Shown: positions 8,821 to 18,191, numbered from the stretch's first letter. The stretch is 64,000 nt of DNA from Coprobacter secundus (GCA_000803105.1 JTDA01000001.1:372001-436000), one strand, 5' to 3'. A program made the numbers and translations. The notes: a model not told the origin generated them from the sequence alone.

Positions 8821-9816
8821 TTACTTATACCGGACAAATCCACCGACTTCTTTTCTCAAAGAAAACGGCATCGGAACTGCATATCCCACTCGTAAAAGAA
8901 CCACGGGGAAGCGAGTCCCAAGCCCCAGATTCCGGCACAACTCCCCGGAAACAATCTCTATTTCACAAGGTTGGTTCATAAATGCATACGAAATTCCATG
9001 CTCAGTCAATTGTAACAACAAACGTTGTAGACACCGACCCAGATTTATCCACTCCTCCGGAACATTATGATTTACAGTAAACAACACGGCATGGGAAGAC
9101 GATTTCATCTTTTTCAAATCACTTTTATTCTGAGCTTTCGGACGAAGTAAGCCATTCATTATCGTTTTGGATATGAACATCGGCAAATCCGGAGCTCCAA
9201 AAACGGCATAACTAAGCCCGTCCCGTTCCCGTTCTGTATGCCGCTTGTTATAACGCATCCATTCTTTCAGCTCTTTCTTAAATGCATCATTTCCCATTTG
9301 TATCTCATTTCCTTGAAAAATCAAATTCTCAATATCCTCATACTCCTTACTTCCCCTTGCATAAGAAAATAACTCGACATTCCCTTCTTGTGACGAATTT
9401 ATAAGCCTAACCATCAGAGAATCTTCGATACTTTTTCCCGAATACACACTCCGGTTCGTACTCCGCAGTATTATTTGAGGAAATAACGAAGCATACCTAT
9501 ATTTTTTCTCCTGAAGAGAAAAGGAAACCCGTACACATTTGTCATCCGTAACTTTTATATCAAAGCCATACCCTCTTACCGACGCAGCAATAACCAGATT
9601 TTCCAGAGCACAACCCAAAGAGACAAACATCTCCCGATTGTCTGCATCGACAATCGGTAACGATTTGGACATATCCGGTTTCAAAGTTACACCGTCATCT
9701 CCCACTTCAAATATCCACGGTTGGGTATTATGCCCCGAAGGAGCCTTTACTGCCTGCTCTATCATAAACATATAATCGTCTTCCATACTCTTTATCATAT
9801 TTTTTCCCTTTTCCAC
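8821..9816 (-). CDS. Acg-type nitroreductase-like FMN oxidoreductase
   Basis: The 331-residue protein resembles the Acg subgroup of nitroreductases, which are longer than classic dimeric nitroreductases and internally duplicated. Visible features are APSGHNTQPW near residues 24-33, the flavin-binding N-terminal motif, a REMFVSLGCALENL helix, and a second half with WINLGRCLQRLLLQL and a C-terminal RVGYAVP. It lies 65 bases downstream of a TetR gene on the same strand, so it is probably under that repressor and may reduce a quinone, nitro compound or other toxic electrophile. The substrate cannot be read from the sequence. A start at Met7 or Met11 is also possible. Confidence 0.78.
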   Translation of the reverse strand: MEKGKNMIKSMEDDYMFMIEQAVKAPSGHNTQPWIFEVGDDGVTLKPDMSKSLPIVDADNREMFVSLGCALENLVIAASVRGYGFDIKVTDDKCVRVSFSLQEKKYRYASLFPQIILRSTNRSVYSGKSIEDSLMVRLINSSQEGNVELFSYARGSKEYEDIENLIFQGNEIQMGNDAFKKELKEWMRYNKRHTERERDGLSYAVFGAPDLPMFISKTIMNGLLRPKAQNKSDLKKMKSSSHAVLFTVNHNVPEEWINLGRCLQRLLLQLTEHGISYAFMNQPCEIEIVSGELCRNLGLGTRFPVVLLRVGYAVPMPFSLRKEVGGFVRYK

Positions 9817-9881
9817 AAAATTACTCGCATCACATACCTAAAATATATTCCAAAACAATACCGTTATTATCCGACTTATCC

Positions 9882-10481
9882 TCATTTTCTATTTATCCAA
9901 AGGTCTACCATCAAATCTATTCCCTCCTCTATCTGTTTCCATCCGGCCTCTTCCTGTATACTGATTCCATTGTACACCAGACAATTTTCTTCGAGTAGCA
10001 CCAGATAACTTATAGCAGCTGTCATCACCGAAGCAACAGCCGCCACTTCTTTTCTCGGGTGCCCGGATAAGCGGCTCACTGCCTCAACCAACCATACCCC
10101 TTTTTCTTCCCGACGCTGCCTCAACTTTTCCACTAAAGAATTTTCATGCGACAATTCCCACCGGTACAACCGCCGAAGCGTATAATTCTCTCTCAAAAAT
10201 GTTATCTGACGATGAAACATCTCCTTTATAAAAAGCCCCAGACCCTCCCTGCCCGACGGTAATGTTCCATTAAAATTTATCCAATAATCATATTGTTGTA
10301 TATAAGCGGCTATCAATCCTTCCAAAGAACCGAAATAACGGTATATCAACATCTTCGACACACCGGCTTTCGCAGCAACGGCATTGATTCCCAATGCTTC
10401 ATATCCCGACTCTTCAACCAAAGAATCTACAGCATCCAACAGACTTTGTTTGGTCTGCTCTTTATTTCGTATAAATTCCAT
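9882..10481 (-). CDS. TetR/AcrR family transcriptional repressor
   Basis: The 199-residue protein has the standard TetR layout: an N-terminal helix-turn-helix at about residues 27-55 (INAVAAKAGVSKMLIYRYF) and a variable helical ligand-binding domain. Two inverted repeats of half-site GTTACC lie just upstream of its start and flank a -7 box, which indicates autoregulation. The nitroreductase-like gene follows it on the same strand, and the AI-2E family transporter gene diverges on the other side of the operators. The ligand is unknown. Confidence 0.93.
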   Translation of the reverse strand: MEFIRNKEQTKQSLLDAVDSLVEESGYEALGINAVAAKAGVSKMLIYRYFGSLEGLIAAYIQQYDYWINFNGTLPSGREGLGLFIKEMFHRQITFLRENYTLRRLYRWELSHENSLVEKLRQRREEKGVWLVEAVSRLSGHPRKEVAAVASVMTAAISYLVLLEENCLVYNGISIQEEAGWKQIEEGIDLMVDLWINRK

Positions 10482-10496
10482 ACTGCTATTTTATAT

Positions 10497-10536
10497 GTTA
10501 CCATTCGGTTACAAAAATAAGTTACCTATCGGTAAC
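10497..10536 (-). promoter_or_regulatory. Paired TetR operators flanking a -7 promoter box
   Basis: Two 16-base sites are visible: GTTACCTATCGGTAAC at 10521-10536, a perfect inverted repeat around four bases, and GTTACCATTCGGTTAC at 10497-10512, with one deviation. Their centres are 24 bases apart. Between them, on the minus strand, lies TATTTTTG (10512-10519), a full match to the Bacteroides -7 consensus TANNTTTG, giving a predicted transcription start inside the lower operator. Binding of the TetR protein would block this promoter. The layout is seen; the repression is inferred. Confidence 0.8.
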
Positions 10537-10651
10537 ATAAAAATATTCTGAAATATTTTTTTAAGCCTGTTCAAATTTTCGCTTAAATACCAGTCAGGCA
10601 AACATTGCGCCTTCAAATCTTGTTCTATACTTGTATATTAAAATTTCAGAT

Positions 10652-11662
10652 ATGAGTGCCAAAGAACAATATTGGAGATATTCGTTAATAACTATCATTC
10701 TGGTACTGGGAGTTATTCTATTCATAGAATTCATTCCCTTCTTAGGAGGCATATTGGGTGCCTCAACCATCTATATTCTGGTACGAAACCAGATGCTTTA
10801 CCTGACCGAGAAGAAGAAAATCAGGCCCAGCATGACCGCCATTCTGCTACTGATAGAATCGATATTGATATTTTTGATACCGCTTACCCTCGCTGTATGG
10901 CTATTTATAAGCAAGCTGCAAAACATCAATCTTGACCCGAACGCTTTTGTACAGGAAGTAGAACATATTGTCAACTTGATAGAAAACAAAACCGGATACA
11001 ATATTTTCGACCGAGATAACATATCATCTATTGTCTCCACGCTACCTCAGATAGGGCAAACGTTGATGAGCGGAATCACCGGTTTCGTGGTAAATATCTT
11101 CGTCCTGCTGTTTGTACTTTACTTTATGATTATAGGCGGGAAAAAAATGGAAAAATACATATACGAAATACTACCTTTCAGCCAAGAAAACAAAAAAAAC
11201 GTAGTGAAAGAAATCGAACTTATCGTAAAATCGAATGCCATCGGGATACCTTTGCTCGCTATTATACAAGGGCTGGTAGCTCTCATCGGTTACGTGATTT
11301 TCGGTGTCCCGAATGCTCTTCTTTTCGGTTTCCTTACTTGCTTCGCAACTATCATCCCTATTGTAGGGACATCTATCGTCTGGGCACCTCTGGTCGTATA
11401 CCTGGCACTGACCGGGAACTGGATTTTTGCTGTATGCCTGGCGGCTTACTCTCTCGCCATAATAACAAATGTAGACAACTTGATACGGTTTGTCCTGCAA
11501 AAGAAACTGGCCGATACACACCCTCTAATCACGATATTCGGTGTCGTCATAGGATTGTCCTTGTTCGGGTTCATGGGAGTCATTTTCGGTCCGCTCTTGC
11601 TATCCATATTCATTTTATGTGTCAATATCTTCAAAAAAGAATATCTTGAAGACAATAAATAG
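10652..11662 (+). CDS. AI-2E family transporter
   Basis: The product, 336 residues from ATG 10652, is a multi-pass membrane protein with an N-terminal pair of helices (about residues 12-50), a soluble segment near 90-140, and a hydrophobic C-terminal half with about four to five helices including GPLLLSIFILCVNIF. This is the plan of the AI-2E/TqsA/YdiK permease family. I prefer ATG 10652 to the in-frame TTG at 10631, because a TATACTTG near-match to a -7 box at 10627-10634 would start transcription between them. It diverges from the TetR gene and may share its operators. Family members differ in substrate, including sodium/proton exchange, so autoinducer export is not implied. Confidence 0.85.
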   Translation: MSAKEQYWRYSLITIILVLGVILFIEFIPFLGGILGASTIYILVRNQMLYLTEKKKIRPSMTAILLLIESILIFLIPLTLAVWLFISKLQNINLDPNAFVQEVEHIVNLIENKTGYNIFDRDNISSIVSTLPQIGQTLMSGITGFVVNIFVLLFVLYFMIIGGKKMEKYIYEILPFSQENKKNVVKEIELIVKSNAIGIPLLAIIQGLVALIGYVIFGVPNALLFGFLTCFATIIPIVGTSIVWAPLVVYLALTGNWIFAVCLAAYSLAIITNVDNLIRFVLQKKLADTHPLITIFGVVIGLSLFGFMGVIFGPLLLSIFILCVNIFKKEYLEDNK

Positions 11663-11663
11663 T

Positions 11664-12974
11664 TCAGATAAGATATTTCAACGTAAAAAACAGGGCCAAT
11701 AAATACATAGCTACCGATAACTTCCTACGCTTTCCACAAAACAGATTGATAAGCACATAACTTATCAGCCCCAACACTATGCCATCAGATATGCTATAAG
11801 CCATGGGTATGGTTATAATACATATAAATGCAGGTATTGATTCGGAAAAATCATCCAAATCGATTTCCTTTATAGGCGCAAGCATAAACAGACCTACCAA
11901 CACCAATACCGGAGACGTAGCTACTCCCGGAATAGAAAGGAACAGCGGAGAAAAAAGTATAGCCGCCATGAAACATAAAGCTACGACAAAGGAGGTCAGT
12001 CCCGACCGGCCGCCTTGTGCTACCCCCGACGCACTTTCTACATATGTCGAGACCGTACTTGTCCCCACAAGGGCTCCGAACGTCGTACCGATAGCATCGG
12101 CCATAAAAGCCTCCTTCACCCGAGGTATCTTCCCGTTCTGCAACATCCCTGCTTTTGCCGATACTCCGACCAATGTCCCGATAGTATCGAACATATCAAT
12201 AAAGAGCAATGTAAATACTGTAATTGCCATCTTGCCCGTAAACACATTCTCAAAATCAAACTGACAAAAGACAGGAGACAAAGACGGGGGAAGGCTCATG
12301 ATTCCTTTATATTGTGTTATCCCCATCGGAATACCAATAATGGTCGTCAATACAATTCCTATCAACATGGCTCCCTTTACATTCTTAACCAGTAATACCG
12401 ATGTTATGGCCAATCCGGCAAGAGCCAATAAAGGAGAACGGGAAGTGATGTTCCCTAAAGAAACTAATGTGGCATCATTATGAGTTACAATACCGGCATT
12501 CTGCAATCCGATAAACGCTATGAACAAACCGATACCGGCACCAATGGCGTTCTTCAATGACATCGGTATGGCATTTACAATAGCTTCCCGCAAATTTGTC
12601 AATGTCAATACGATAAACAATATACCTTCTATCAAAACCGCTGTCAAAGCAAATTGCCAACTATTCCCCATTGCCAGACACACCGTAAAGGCGAAAAAAG
12701 CATTCAACCCCATTCCAGGAGCCAAAGCAAAAGGCAACTTTGCCCACAAAGCCATTACTAATGTCGCAACAACAGAAGACAGAGCCGTCGCTGTAAATAC
12801 AGCCCCTTTGTCCATCCCTGCTTGTCCCAGAACTTCAGGATTTACGGCAAGAATATAAGACATCGTTAAAAAGGTAGTAATACCTGCTAAAATCTCGGTT
12901 CGGACATTCATTTTTCCAACTTCAAAACCGAATAGTTTCTGCAGGCAAAAAGCTTTATCTTTATATAACCGCAT
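11664..12974 (-). CDS. NCS2 (AzgA-type) purine permease
   Basis: The 436-residue membrane protein belongs to the AzgA branch of NCS2 nucleobase transporters, which import adenine or guanine/hypoxanthine with protons. The N-terminal RTEILAGITTFLTMSYILAVNP, the APGMGLNAFFAF element in helix 3 and the GTSTVSTYVESASGVAQGGRSGL block match this branch; the uracil and xanthine branches look different. About 12 to 14 hydrophobic helices span the sequence. Its stop codon is one base from the convergent AI-2E family gene, with no terminator between. It starts 19 bases after the DUF4861 gene and may be co-transcribed with it. Confidence 0.92.
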   Translation of the reverse strand: MRLYKDKAFCLQKLFGFEVGKMNVRTEILAGITTFLTMSYILAVNPEVLGQAGMDKGAVFTATALSSVVATLVMALWAKLPFALAPGMGLNAFFAFTVCLAMGNSWQFALTAVLIEGILFIVLTLTNLREAIVNAIPMSLKNAIGAGIGLFIAFIGLQNAGIVTHNDATLVSLGNITSRSPLLALAGLAITSVLLVKNVKGAMLIGIVLTTIIGIPMGITQYKGIMSLPPSLSPVFCQFDFENVFTGKMAITVFTLLFIDMFDTIGTLVGVSAKAGMLQNGKIPRVKEAFMADAIGTTFGALVGTSTVSTYVESASGVAQGGRSGLTSFVVALCFMAAILFSPLFLSIPGVATSPVLVLVGLFMLAPIKEIDLDDFSESIPAFICIITIPMAYSISDGIVLGLISYVLINLFCGKRRKLSVAMYLLALFFTLKYLI

Positions 12975-12993
12975 CTTCTTAAGAACTTAATAG

Positions 12994-14262
12994 CTATTTC
13001 AATATCACTTTATAGGGTCGGTTCATCTTATCAGCATAATCTCCTATCAAAGAAAAGAAATATTCTCTGTCGCTAAACTTAGAATCGGTCAATTCCCATG
13101 CCGCATACGCATTAAAATGATACAAACTATCCATATCAGGCTTCAGACGGGCACACCATGTCTTTATAATATCCGCACTATCTTTAGGCGCATCAAAGGT
13201 TTCTGCCAAATTATTGTTGGGTATAATCAATGCCATCCCCATATACCATTCCTTATTATAGGTCTGCTTGTCATGAGTCATCATTGCTGTATAATCTCCA
13301 AATTGCTTTTTCTCATAAGGCATATCATTAAAGTTCGAAACAATACCCGTAACCAAATATGTGCTATCAGGTAAAGCTGATGTTCTTACCTTATTTTCAT
13401 AACCGAATTTTCCTGCCCAGATAGTAACCGTTTCCTTCACATCGATTTTACCTCCCGGCACTTCCCATCCATAAAAATCAAGGTCAAATACCGACCTCAC
13501 CGGTCCCTCCGCAATCAAAGCATATCGAGTAGAATCGACATTATCGACCGTCTTATCTATAGTCACACCCAAGCGCACAAGACTATCTTGAGTCTGCAAC
13601 GCAAGTCCTCCCAAACCGAACGAATTGGCAGCGCTCATAATATCCCGGCCCCACCCGGCCAATACATGATATGTATCTCCCGGTATACCTTCGGGCCGGA
13701 TACCAACAGTATCTAAAACCATATCCGAAACTCTCTTGCCGAAAACATCCCGACAATTCCGCCCATCGAAATAGTGCCGGAACCCCATCTTATCATTTTC
13801 CCAAGCAATACCATCCATCTGGTAAGGATACCCCTCACCTCTCGCCAGATTGTATTTACCATGCACATCGGTTTTCAATTCCCGGATATCTCCGGGTGCA
13901 TACATCTTGCCATACCGTATATTCGTACGGGAAGCAAATTGAGGATAATCCTCCGGCTCTACCCATTCGAGAGACAAAACTGCCTTCTGGCCAGACTCAA
14001 GAGAATATACAAATGCAAATTCATCCCATTTTCCATCACCATCCATATCATCGGCCTGGCAAGCTACCAGCTCCCCTTTTTCATCCCGAACTACGGGAGA
14101 CAACAACATCTCTTCGGCTTGCAGCTGTTCGCGTGTAAACAACAATGCCTCATCAACATGCGCTCTACCATCTGTATTCTCTAAAACAATCTGCTTAACT
14201 TCCGAACTTCCGCATGCCGATAATACAAAAAGAAACGGAATGCACCATAGCACTTTTTTCAT
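12994..14262 (-). CDS. DUF4861 family lipoprotein
   Basis: Started at the internal ATG 14262, the protein begins MKKVLWC and has a short lipoprotein signal with the lipobox LSAC and a cysteine at residue 17. The alternative start at 14271 adds only three residues. The 422-residue mature region is mostly beta-rich with repeated WxxEPEDYPQF-like and GRDIMSAANSFGLGGLALQ segments, matching the DUF4861 family of Bacteroidetes surface proteins, some of which are linked to polysaccharide use. There is no SusC/D or glycoside hydrolase nearby. It lies between radC and the purine permease on the same strand. Function is unknown. Confidence 0.75.
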   Translation of the reverse strand: MKKVLWCIPFLFVLSACGSSEVKQIVLENTDGRAHVDEALLFTREQLQAEEMLLSPVVRDEKGELVACQADDMDGDGKWDEFAFVYSLESGQKAVLSLEWVEPEDYPQFASRTNIRYGKMYAPGDIRELKTDVHGKYNLARGEGYPYQMDGIAWENDKMGFRHYFDGRNCRDVFGKRVSDMVLDTVGIRPEGIPGDTYHVLAGWGRDIMSAANSFGLGGLALQTQDSLVRLGVTIDKTVDNVDSTRYALIAEGPVRSVFDLDFYGWEVPGGKIDVKETVTIWAGKFGYENKVRTSALPDSTYLVTGIVSNFNDMPYEKKQFGDYTAMMTHDKQTYNKEWYMGMALIIPNNNLAETFDAPKDSADIIKTWCARLKPDMDSLYHFNAYAAWELTDSKFSDREYFFSLIGDYADKMNRPYKVILK

Positions 14263-14278
14263 ACCTTCCATATTTTAT

Positions 14279-14977
14279 TTATAATATACCTTCGTCTGCA
14301 AAGCTAAAATAACCATCATCACAAAAGATTATATGGTCTAAAATGCGGATATCGAACAAGGCTGCCGCCTCTTTTACCTTCCGAGTCAACTCAATATCAA
14401 GTCTACTGGGTTTATTCGTGCTGGATGGATGGTTGTGGCACAATATCAACCCCGAAGCCAACTTCTGTACAGCGGGCTTCAACACCAGTCTTATATCTAC
14501 CGGAGCAAAAGTCGTACCCCCTTGGCCTACACGGACTTTATCCATCACTTTATTCGATGAGTTTAAAAAAGCGACCCAAAATTCTTCATGCGGAAGGTCT
14601 GCCAGTTGAGGGTAAAACAAATCATACACATCCCGGCTCGAAAGTATCTTTTTACGCACCTCAGCCTTTTCGCTTTTCCTTCTCCGGCCCAGTTCCAACG
14701 CAGCAATAATACTGATGGCTTTTGCCTCCCCTATGCCATCATAAGTATCAGACAAATCATCCACACTCAACTTACCCAATTGATTCAGACTGTTATTCAC
14801 ATCATTCAATATCCGTTGCGACAGTTCCACCGCCGTTTCTTTCTTGTTTCCCGAACCAATCAAAATAGCAATAAGTTCTGCATTGCTCAATGCCTGAATA
14901 CCTTTCAGAAGCATCTTTTCGCGAGGGCGGTCTTCTACTGCCCACTCGTTAATATTCAACTTTTCGGCCTTTCCCAT
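14279..14977 (-). CDS. radC: RadC family JAB-domain protein
   Basis: The 232-residue protein has an N-terminal helix-hairpin-helix region (residues about 15-90, with NAELIAILIGSG) and a C-terminal JAB/MPN domain. The metal-binding pattern is visible as EEFWVAFLN followed by LCHNHPSS and, after eight residues, Asp. This is the full-length chromosomal RadC form. Despite its name, a role in DNA repair has not been established for this family; it is probably a metal-dependent hydrolase. It is on the same strand as a glycosyltransferase (15 bases upstream) and the DUF4861 lipoprotein. Confidence 0.93.
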   Translation of the reverse strand: MGKAEKLNINEWAVEDRPREKMLLKGIQALSNAELIAILIGSGNKKETAVELSQRILNDVNNSLNQLGKLSVDDLSDTYDGIGEAKAISIIAALELGRRRKSEKAEVRKKILSSRDVYDLFYPQLADLPHEEFWVAFLNSSNKVMDKVRVGQGGTTFAPVDIRLVLKPAVQKLASGLILCHNHPSSTNKPSRLDIELTRKVKEAAALFDIRILDHIIFCDDGYFSFADEGIL

Positions 14978-14992
14978 GGCAATCTTTACAAT

Positions 14993-15988
14993 TTATTTCC
15001 CCTTACGCAAACGTATCTCTTCTGTCTCATCCCGGCCCCTGCCCAACAATATTTTCAAGAAAAACGCCTTCATAAAACCGATACCATAGCCCCCCAACTG
15101 TATGACACTGGTTATCACCGATAATGCCGCAATCTTAAGATTCTTATTCGAAAACAGAGAAACGCCAAATATTGCCAACAAATAAAAGAGCAACGGCAAT
15201 ATGGCATATGGCCAAAAAAACGAGGCTATAATCATCGCCAACGAACCCAAGACAAAAGCTGCCGGTAATAAATGTACGATTTTCAAGGTATCGGGATATA
15301 AAAGATACAACGAAATCCGAGACATCCCGAATATATAAATCTGCCGGCAAAAAAGCTTCAAACTGGTACGCCGCTTATGATAGACATATGCCGGGCGAAT
15401 GAGTCTAATCGAAAATCCGGCTTGCCGGATACGCGTACTCATATCGATATCTTCGCTGAACATCTCCCTGAAGCCTCCGACAGATTCGAATACTTTCCTG
15501 GAAAATCCCATGTTAAATGTACGTGGAGTAAACTTCTCCAACTGCATCTTTCCTCCTCGTATCCCCCCCGTTGTCAGAAATGAAGTCATCGAATAATTTA
15601 TAGCTTTCTGTATGTCCGAAAAAGACTCATGTGCCTTATCCGGACCACCGAAACAATCAGCATAATTCCGTTCCAATTCCTTACGGACTATTTCAAAATA
15701 GGACTCAGGGATGACACAATCAGAGTCAAAGAAAATGAAATATTCTCCCGACGCCTTTTCCATACCATAATTTCGGGCAATACTTCGCCCCTCATTCTCT
15801 TTATAATAATAATGCACATCGAGCTTCTCCGAATAATCATTTGCAACAGAGCGGCAAGGCAATGTCGAGCCATCCTCCACCAACAAAATTTCAAAATCAT
15901 GAGAAGTCTGATTACTAAGACTTTCCAATAAATCCCGTACTTCATCAGGACGATTATAAACAGGTATTATTACTGAAAAATAGGGCAT
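14993..15988 (-). CDS. Family 2 glycosyltransferase with C-terminal membrane segments
   Basis: The 331-residue protein starts with the GT-A fold of glycosyltransferase family 2: VIIPVYNRPDE near residues 7-17, and FFDSDC around residue 90, the DxD-like nucleotide-sugar and metal site. Residues about 235-300 contain two or three hydrophobic helices, placing the enzyme at the inner membrane. It is divergent from a membrane acyltransferase gene, which fits extracellular polysaccharide or glycolipid modification, but no full polysaccharide cluster is present. A -7 box TATCTTTG on the minus strand at 16015-16022 lies 27 bases upstream of the start. Sugar donor and acceptor are unknown. Confidence 0.88.
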   Translation of the reverse strand: MPYFSVIIPVYNRPDEVRDLLESLSNQTSHDFEILLVEDGSTLPCRSVANDYSEKLDVHYYYKENEGRSIARNYGMEKASGEYFIFFDSDCVIPESYFEIVRKELERNYADCFGGPDKAHESFSDIQKAINYSMTSFLTTGGIRGGKMQLEKFTPRTFNMGFSRKVFESVGGFREMFSEDIDMSTRIRQAGFSIRLIRPAYVYHKRRTSLKLFCRQIYIFGMSRISLYLLYPDTLKIVHLLPAAFVLGSLAMIIASFFWPYAILPLLFYLLAIFGVSLFSNKNLKIAALSVITSVIQLGGYGIGFMKAFFLKILLGRGRDETEEIRLRKGK

Positions 15989-16082
15989 ATATGTATTTGT
16001 TCTTGTGATGATTACAAAGATAGGGTATTTTAAGAAACCAATAGAAAAATTTTATATAAAATAAGAGCTTGTTTGAATTTTG

Positions 16083-16128
16083 TCCGAGAAGAATTCTATA
16101 AATAATCTCCCGTAGAATCCAGCTCGGA
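16083..16128. other. Imperfect hairpin in the divergent intergenic region
   Basis: Two nested inverted repeats are seen: TCCGAG (16083-16088) with CTCGGA (16123-16128), and ATTCTA (16093-16098) with TAGAAT (16113-16118), leaving a 14-base loop. There is no T tract on either side. It lies between the divergent glycosyltransferase and acyltransferase genes. Function is unknown. Confidence 0.4.
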
Positions 16129-16235
16129 TTTGGCTCCACGTCATCCATACAATATATGCTCAAACCGAAATTTACGGTAACTATTCGATATTTTATTTAT
16201 ATATTTGCTTCTCTATTTCCAATTTCTACTTTTAT

Positions 16236-17279
16236 ATGACAGACATCCATAAGAAGCAACGAATAGAATACATAGATATAGCAAAAGGTATATGCATTAT
16301 CTTAGTAGTATATGCACATATCGACACTACTATCCTTGACTATAAAATCGGTATCTTCTTCGATTCTTTCCGTATGCCTTTATATTTCTTTTTATCAGGT
16401 CTATTCTTCAAACAATATTCCGGTATTTTTGAGTTTACCATAAAGAAAATAAACAATCTCATCGTCCCCCTGTTTTTTTTCTTCATATTTTCCTACCTGT
16501 TCGACTTTATCTGGGCAGCCATAAATACACTTCATGGAAATAATATGTTGAATAATTTTAAATGGCAATTCTGGGACCCGATTCGGTTCGGAGGGGGAGG
16601 CTCCCACAATCCACCCTTATGGTTCCTTACTTGCTTATTCGAAATAAACATCATATACTACATTTTGCACAAGTTTCTAAACTTTACCTTGCTGAACATA
16701 TCCATTATCATCATATCCGTCATAGGCTGGTATTTGGCTGCTAACGGAATCGTCCTTCCCTACAAAGGAACATCTGCACTTGTCTCCCTGCCTTTTTTTC
16801 ATATCGGCTATCTAATTCGTAAAAGCGGATTCTTAACAGAAAATAAACACAGAGACAAATATTTATTTGCAAGTATTATACCCATTTCAGTCTTTGTATA
16901 CTACATTGCCCAACCGGTAAATATTGCCGGGCTGCACCTCCCCGACCACTACTGGATATTTTACACTGCAGGCATCGGAGGAACCCTTTCTATCCTGTTC
17001 TTATCCAAATGGATAAAACATCTCCCCGGTATTGCTTATTTCGGACGATACTCACTCATAACATTCGGTACACATTGGTCTATTTTCACGACTGCCGGAG
17101 CACTGCTTTATCCGTTGATTTCCGAATCATTCACAAGCTATCTCCTGATTCTCCTGATCGTATTGGCTTGTGAAATGGTACTCATACCCATAGGCATAAA
17201 ATATTTTCCTCGGTTTACTGCCCAGCAGGAGCTCATCCCCTCCGATTTACTAAACAAAGAGAAAATAAAAAAACAATGA
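16236..17279 (+). CDS. Acyltransferase family 3 membrane protein
   Basis: The 347-residue protein opens with RIEYIDIAKGICIILVVYAHI (residues 9-29), the conserved first helix of acyltransferase-3 enzymes with its catalytic-type histidine. About ten membrane helices follow, including FFLSGLFFK and the TFGTHWSIF segment. Such enzymes O-acetylate sugars of surface polysaccharides, and this one resembles the fucose-4-O-acetylase-like branch. A -7 box TATATTTG lies at 16200-16207. It is divergent from a glycosyltransferase, which suggests but does not prove a joint role. Confidence 0.88.
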   Translation: MTDIHKKQRIEYIDIAKGICIILVVYAHIDTTILDYKIGIFFDSFRMPLYFFLSGLFFKQYSGIFEFTIKKINNLIVPLFFFFIFSYLFDFIWAAINTLHGNNMLNNFKWQFWDPIRFGGGGSHNPPLWFLTCLFEINIIYYILHKFLNFTLLNISIIIISVIGWYLAANGIVLPYKGTSALVSLPFFHIGYLIRKSGFLTENKHRDKYLFASIIPISVFVYYIAQPVNIAGLHLPDHYWIFYTAGIGGTLSILFLSKWIKHLPGIAYFGRYSLITFGTHWSIFTTAGALLYPLISESFTSYLLILLIVLACEMVLIPIGIKYFPRFTAQQELIPSDLLNKEKIKKQ

Positions 17280-17300
17280 CCTATACCATTAACAACAATA

Positions 17301-17972
17301 TCACTCGGTCTTCTTATGCCTGTGCGACAAGTATTTTTCTAATCCGTTTCTCCTAAGTTTACATGCCGGACAATGTCCGCACCCGTCACCCGGAATGCCG
17401 TTATAACAAGTCAACGTTTCTTGGCGAACCAAGTCAAAAACACCCAATTCATCCGAAAGTGCCCACACAGCTTCCTTATCCCTCCACATCAAGGGTGTAT
17501 GTATTTCAAACTGCGCATCCATCGCCAGATTGAGAGATACATTCAGCGAACGGATAAAAGTATCCCTGCAATCCGGATAACCGCTAAAATCAGCCTGAGA
17601 AACTCCGGTCACCAAATGCCTGATTCCTCTTTGAAACCCGACAATAGCAGCAAAAGTCAGAAACACCATATTCCGTCCCGGAACAAAAGTATTCGGGTAA
17701 CTATTCTCCGGTTTTTCCTCATCCATCTTCAACTCCGGATTCGTCAAAGAATTATCAGTCAATTGAGCCATCAACGATACATCGAGCACCTCAAAAGGAA
17801 CACCGGCTTTCTCCGCAATCTTCCGGGCCATCTCTACCTCTAAAGAATGCTTCTGCCCATATACAAAACTTATAGCCTGTACCGACTCGAAATGTGCCAA
17901 TGCCCAAAACAAACATGTTGTAGAATCCTGCCCTCCAGAGAAGCAGACCAACACCGTTTCTTTCTGTTTCAT
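17301..17972 (-). CDS. queC: 7-cyano-7-deazaguanine synthase
   Basis: QueC converts 7-carboxy-7-deazaguanine to preQ0 in queuosine synthesis, using ATP and ammonia. The 223-residue protein shows the PP-loop SGGQDSTT at residues 10-17 and a C-terminal zinc site with four cysteines, in CYNGIPGDGC followed by GHCPAC. Length is normal. No other que gene is adjacent, so it stands alone. Its 325-base upstream region contains a preQ1-I riboswitch and a -7 promoter box, showing that product-related feedback controls it. Confidence 0.97.
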   Translation of the reverse strand: MKQKETVLVCFSGGQDSTTCLFWALAHFESVQAISFVYGQKHSLEVEMARKIAEKAGVPFEVLDVSLMAQLTDNSLTNPELKMDEEKPENSYPNTFVPGRNMVFLTFAAIVGFQRGIRHLVTGVSQADFSGYPDCRDTFIRSLNVSLNLAMDAQFEIHTPLMWRDKEAVWALSDELGVFDLVRQETLTCYNGIPGDGCGHCPACKLRRNGLEKYLSHRHKKTE

Positions 17973-18140
17973 TTTCTATTATTATAATGTGTTGATAAAA
18001 TAAGGGAAAGTTCCGCGGAAAAGCCAGCCATTTATTCATCGAGTCCGGTCAAAATTTTATCAGAGATTACCCCCCTTTCTCCTTAAGAGAAAACATCTGT
18101 AAAAAAAATCTTCAATAATATCTACACCGGCTCTTATAAT

Positions 18141-18173
18141 CCTTGTTTTTTACGTGGTATAGCAAGCACACGG
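18141..18173 (-). promoter_or_regulatory. preQ1-I riboswitch aptamer upstream of queC
   Basis: On the minus strand, stem P1 is CGTG (18172-18169) with CACG (18156-18153). The loop contains GCTTGCTATAC, aligning with the conserved loop of known preQ1-I aptamers, followed by a TAAAAAACAAGG tail (18152-18141). Pseudoknot P2 forms between loop CTTG (18166-18163) and tail CAAG (18145-18142). P1 is only four pairs, slightly short. Loop bases CTATACC can instead pair with GGTGTAG at 18128-18122, a possible alternative structure, and a run of eight T lies at 18108-18101. The expression platform is unclear; the aptamer ends 168 bases before queC. Confidence 0.82.
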
Positions 18174-18191
18174 AAAGGTCCCTTTCAGTAG

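Noticed and set aside
15954..16163. 69-residue minus-strand ORF upstream of the glycosyltransferase
   Set aside because: It overlaps the glycosyltransferase start in another frame and has no recognisable sequence.
17791..18039. 82-residue minus-strand ORF overlapping the queC start
   Set aside because: It is in another frame of queC and has no domain or conserved feature.
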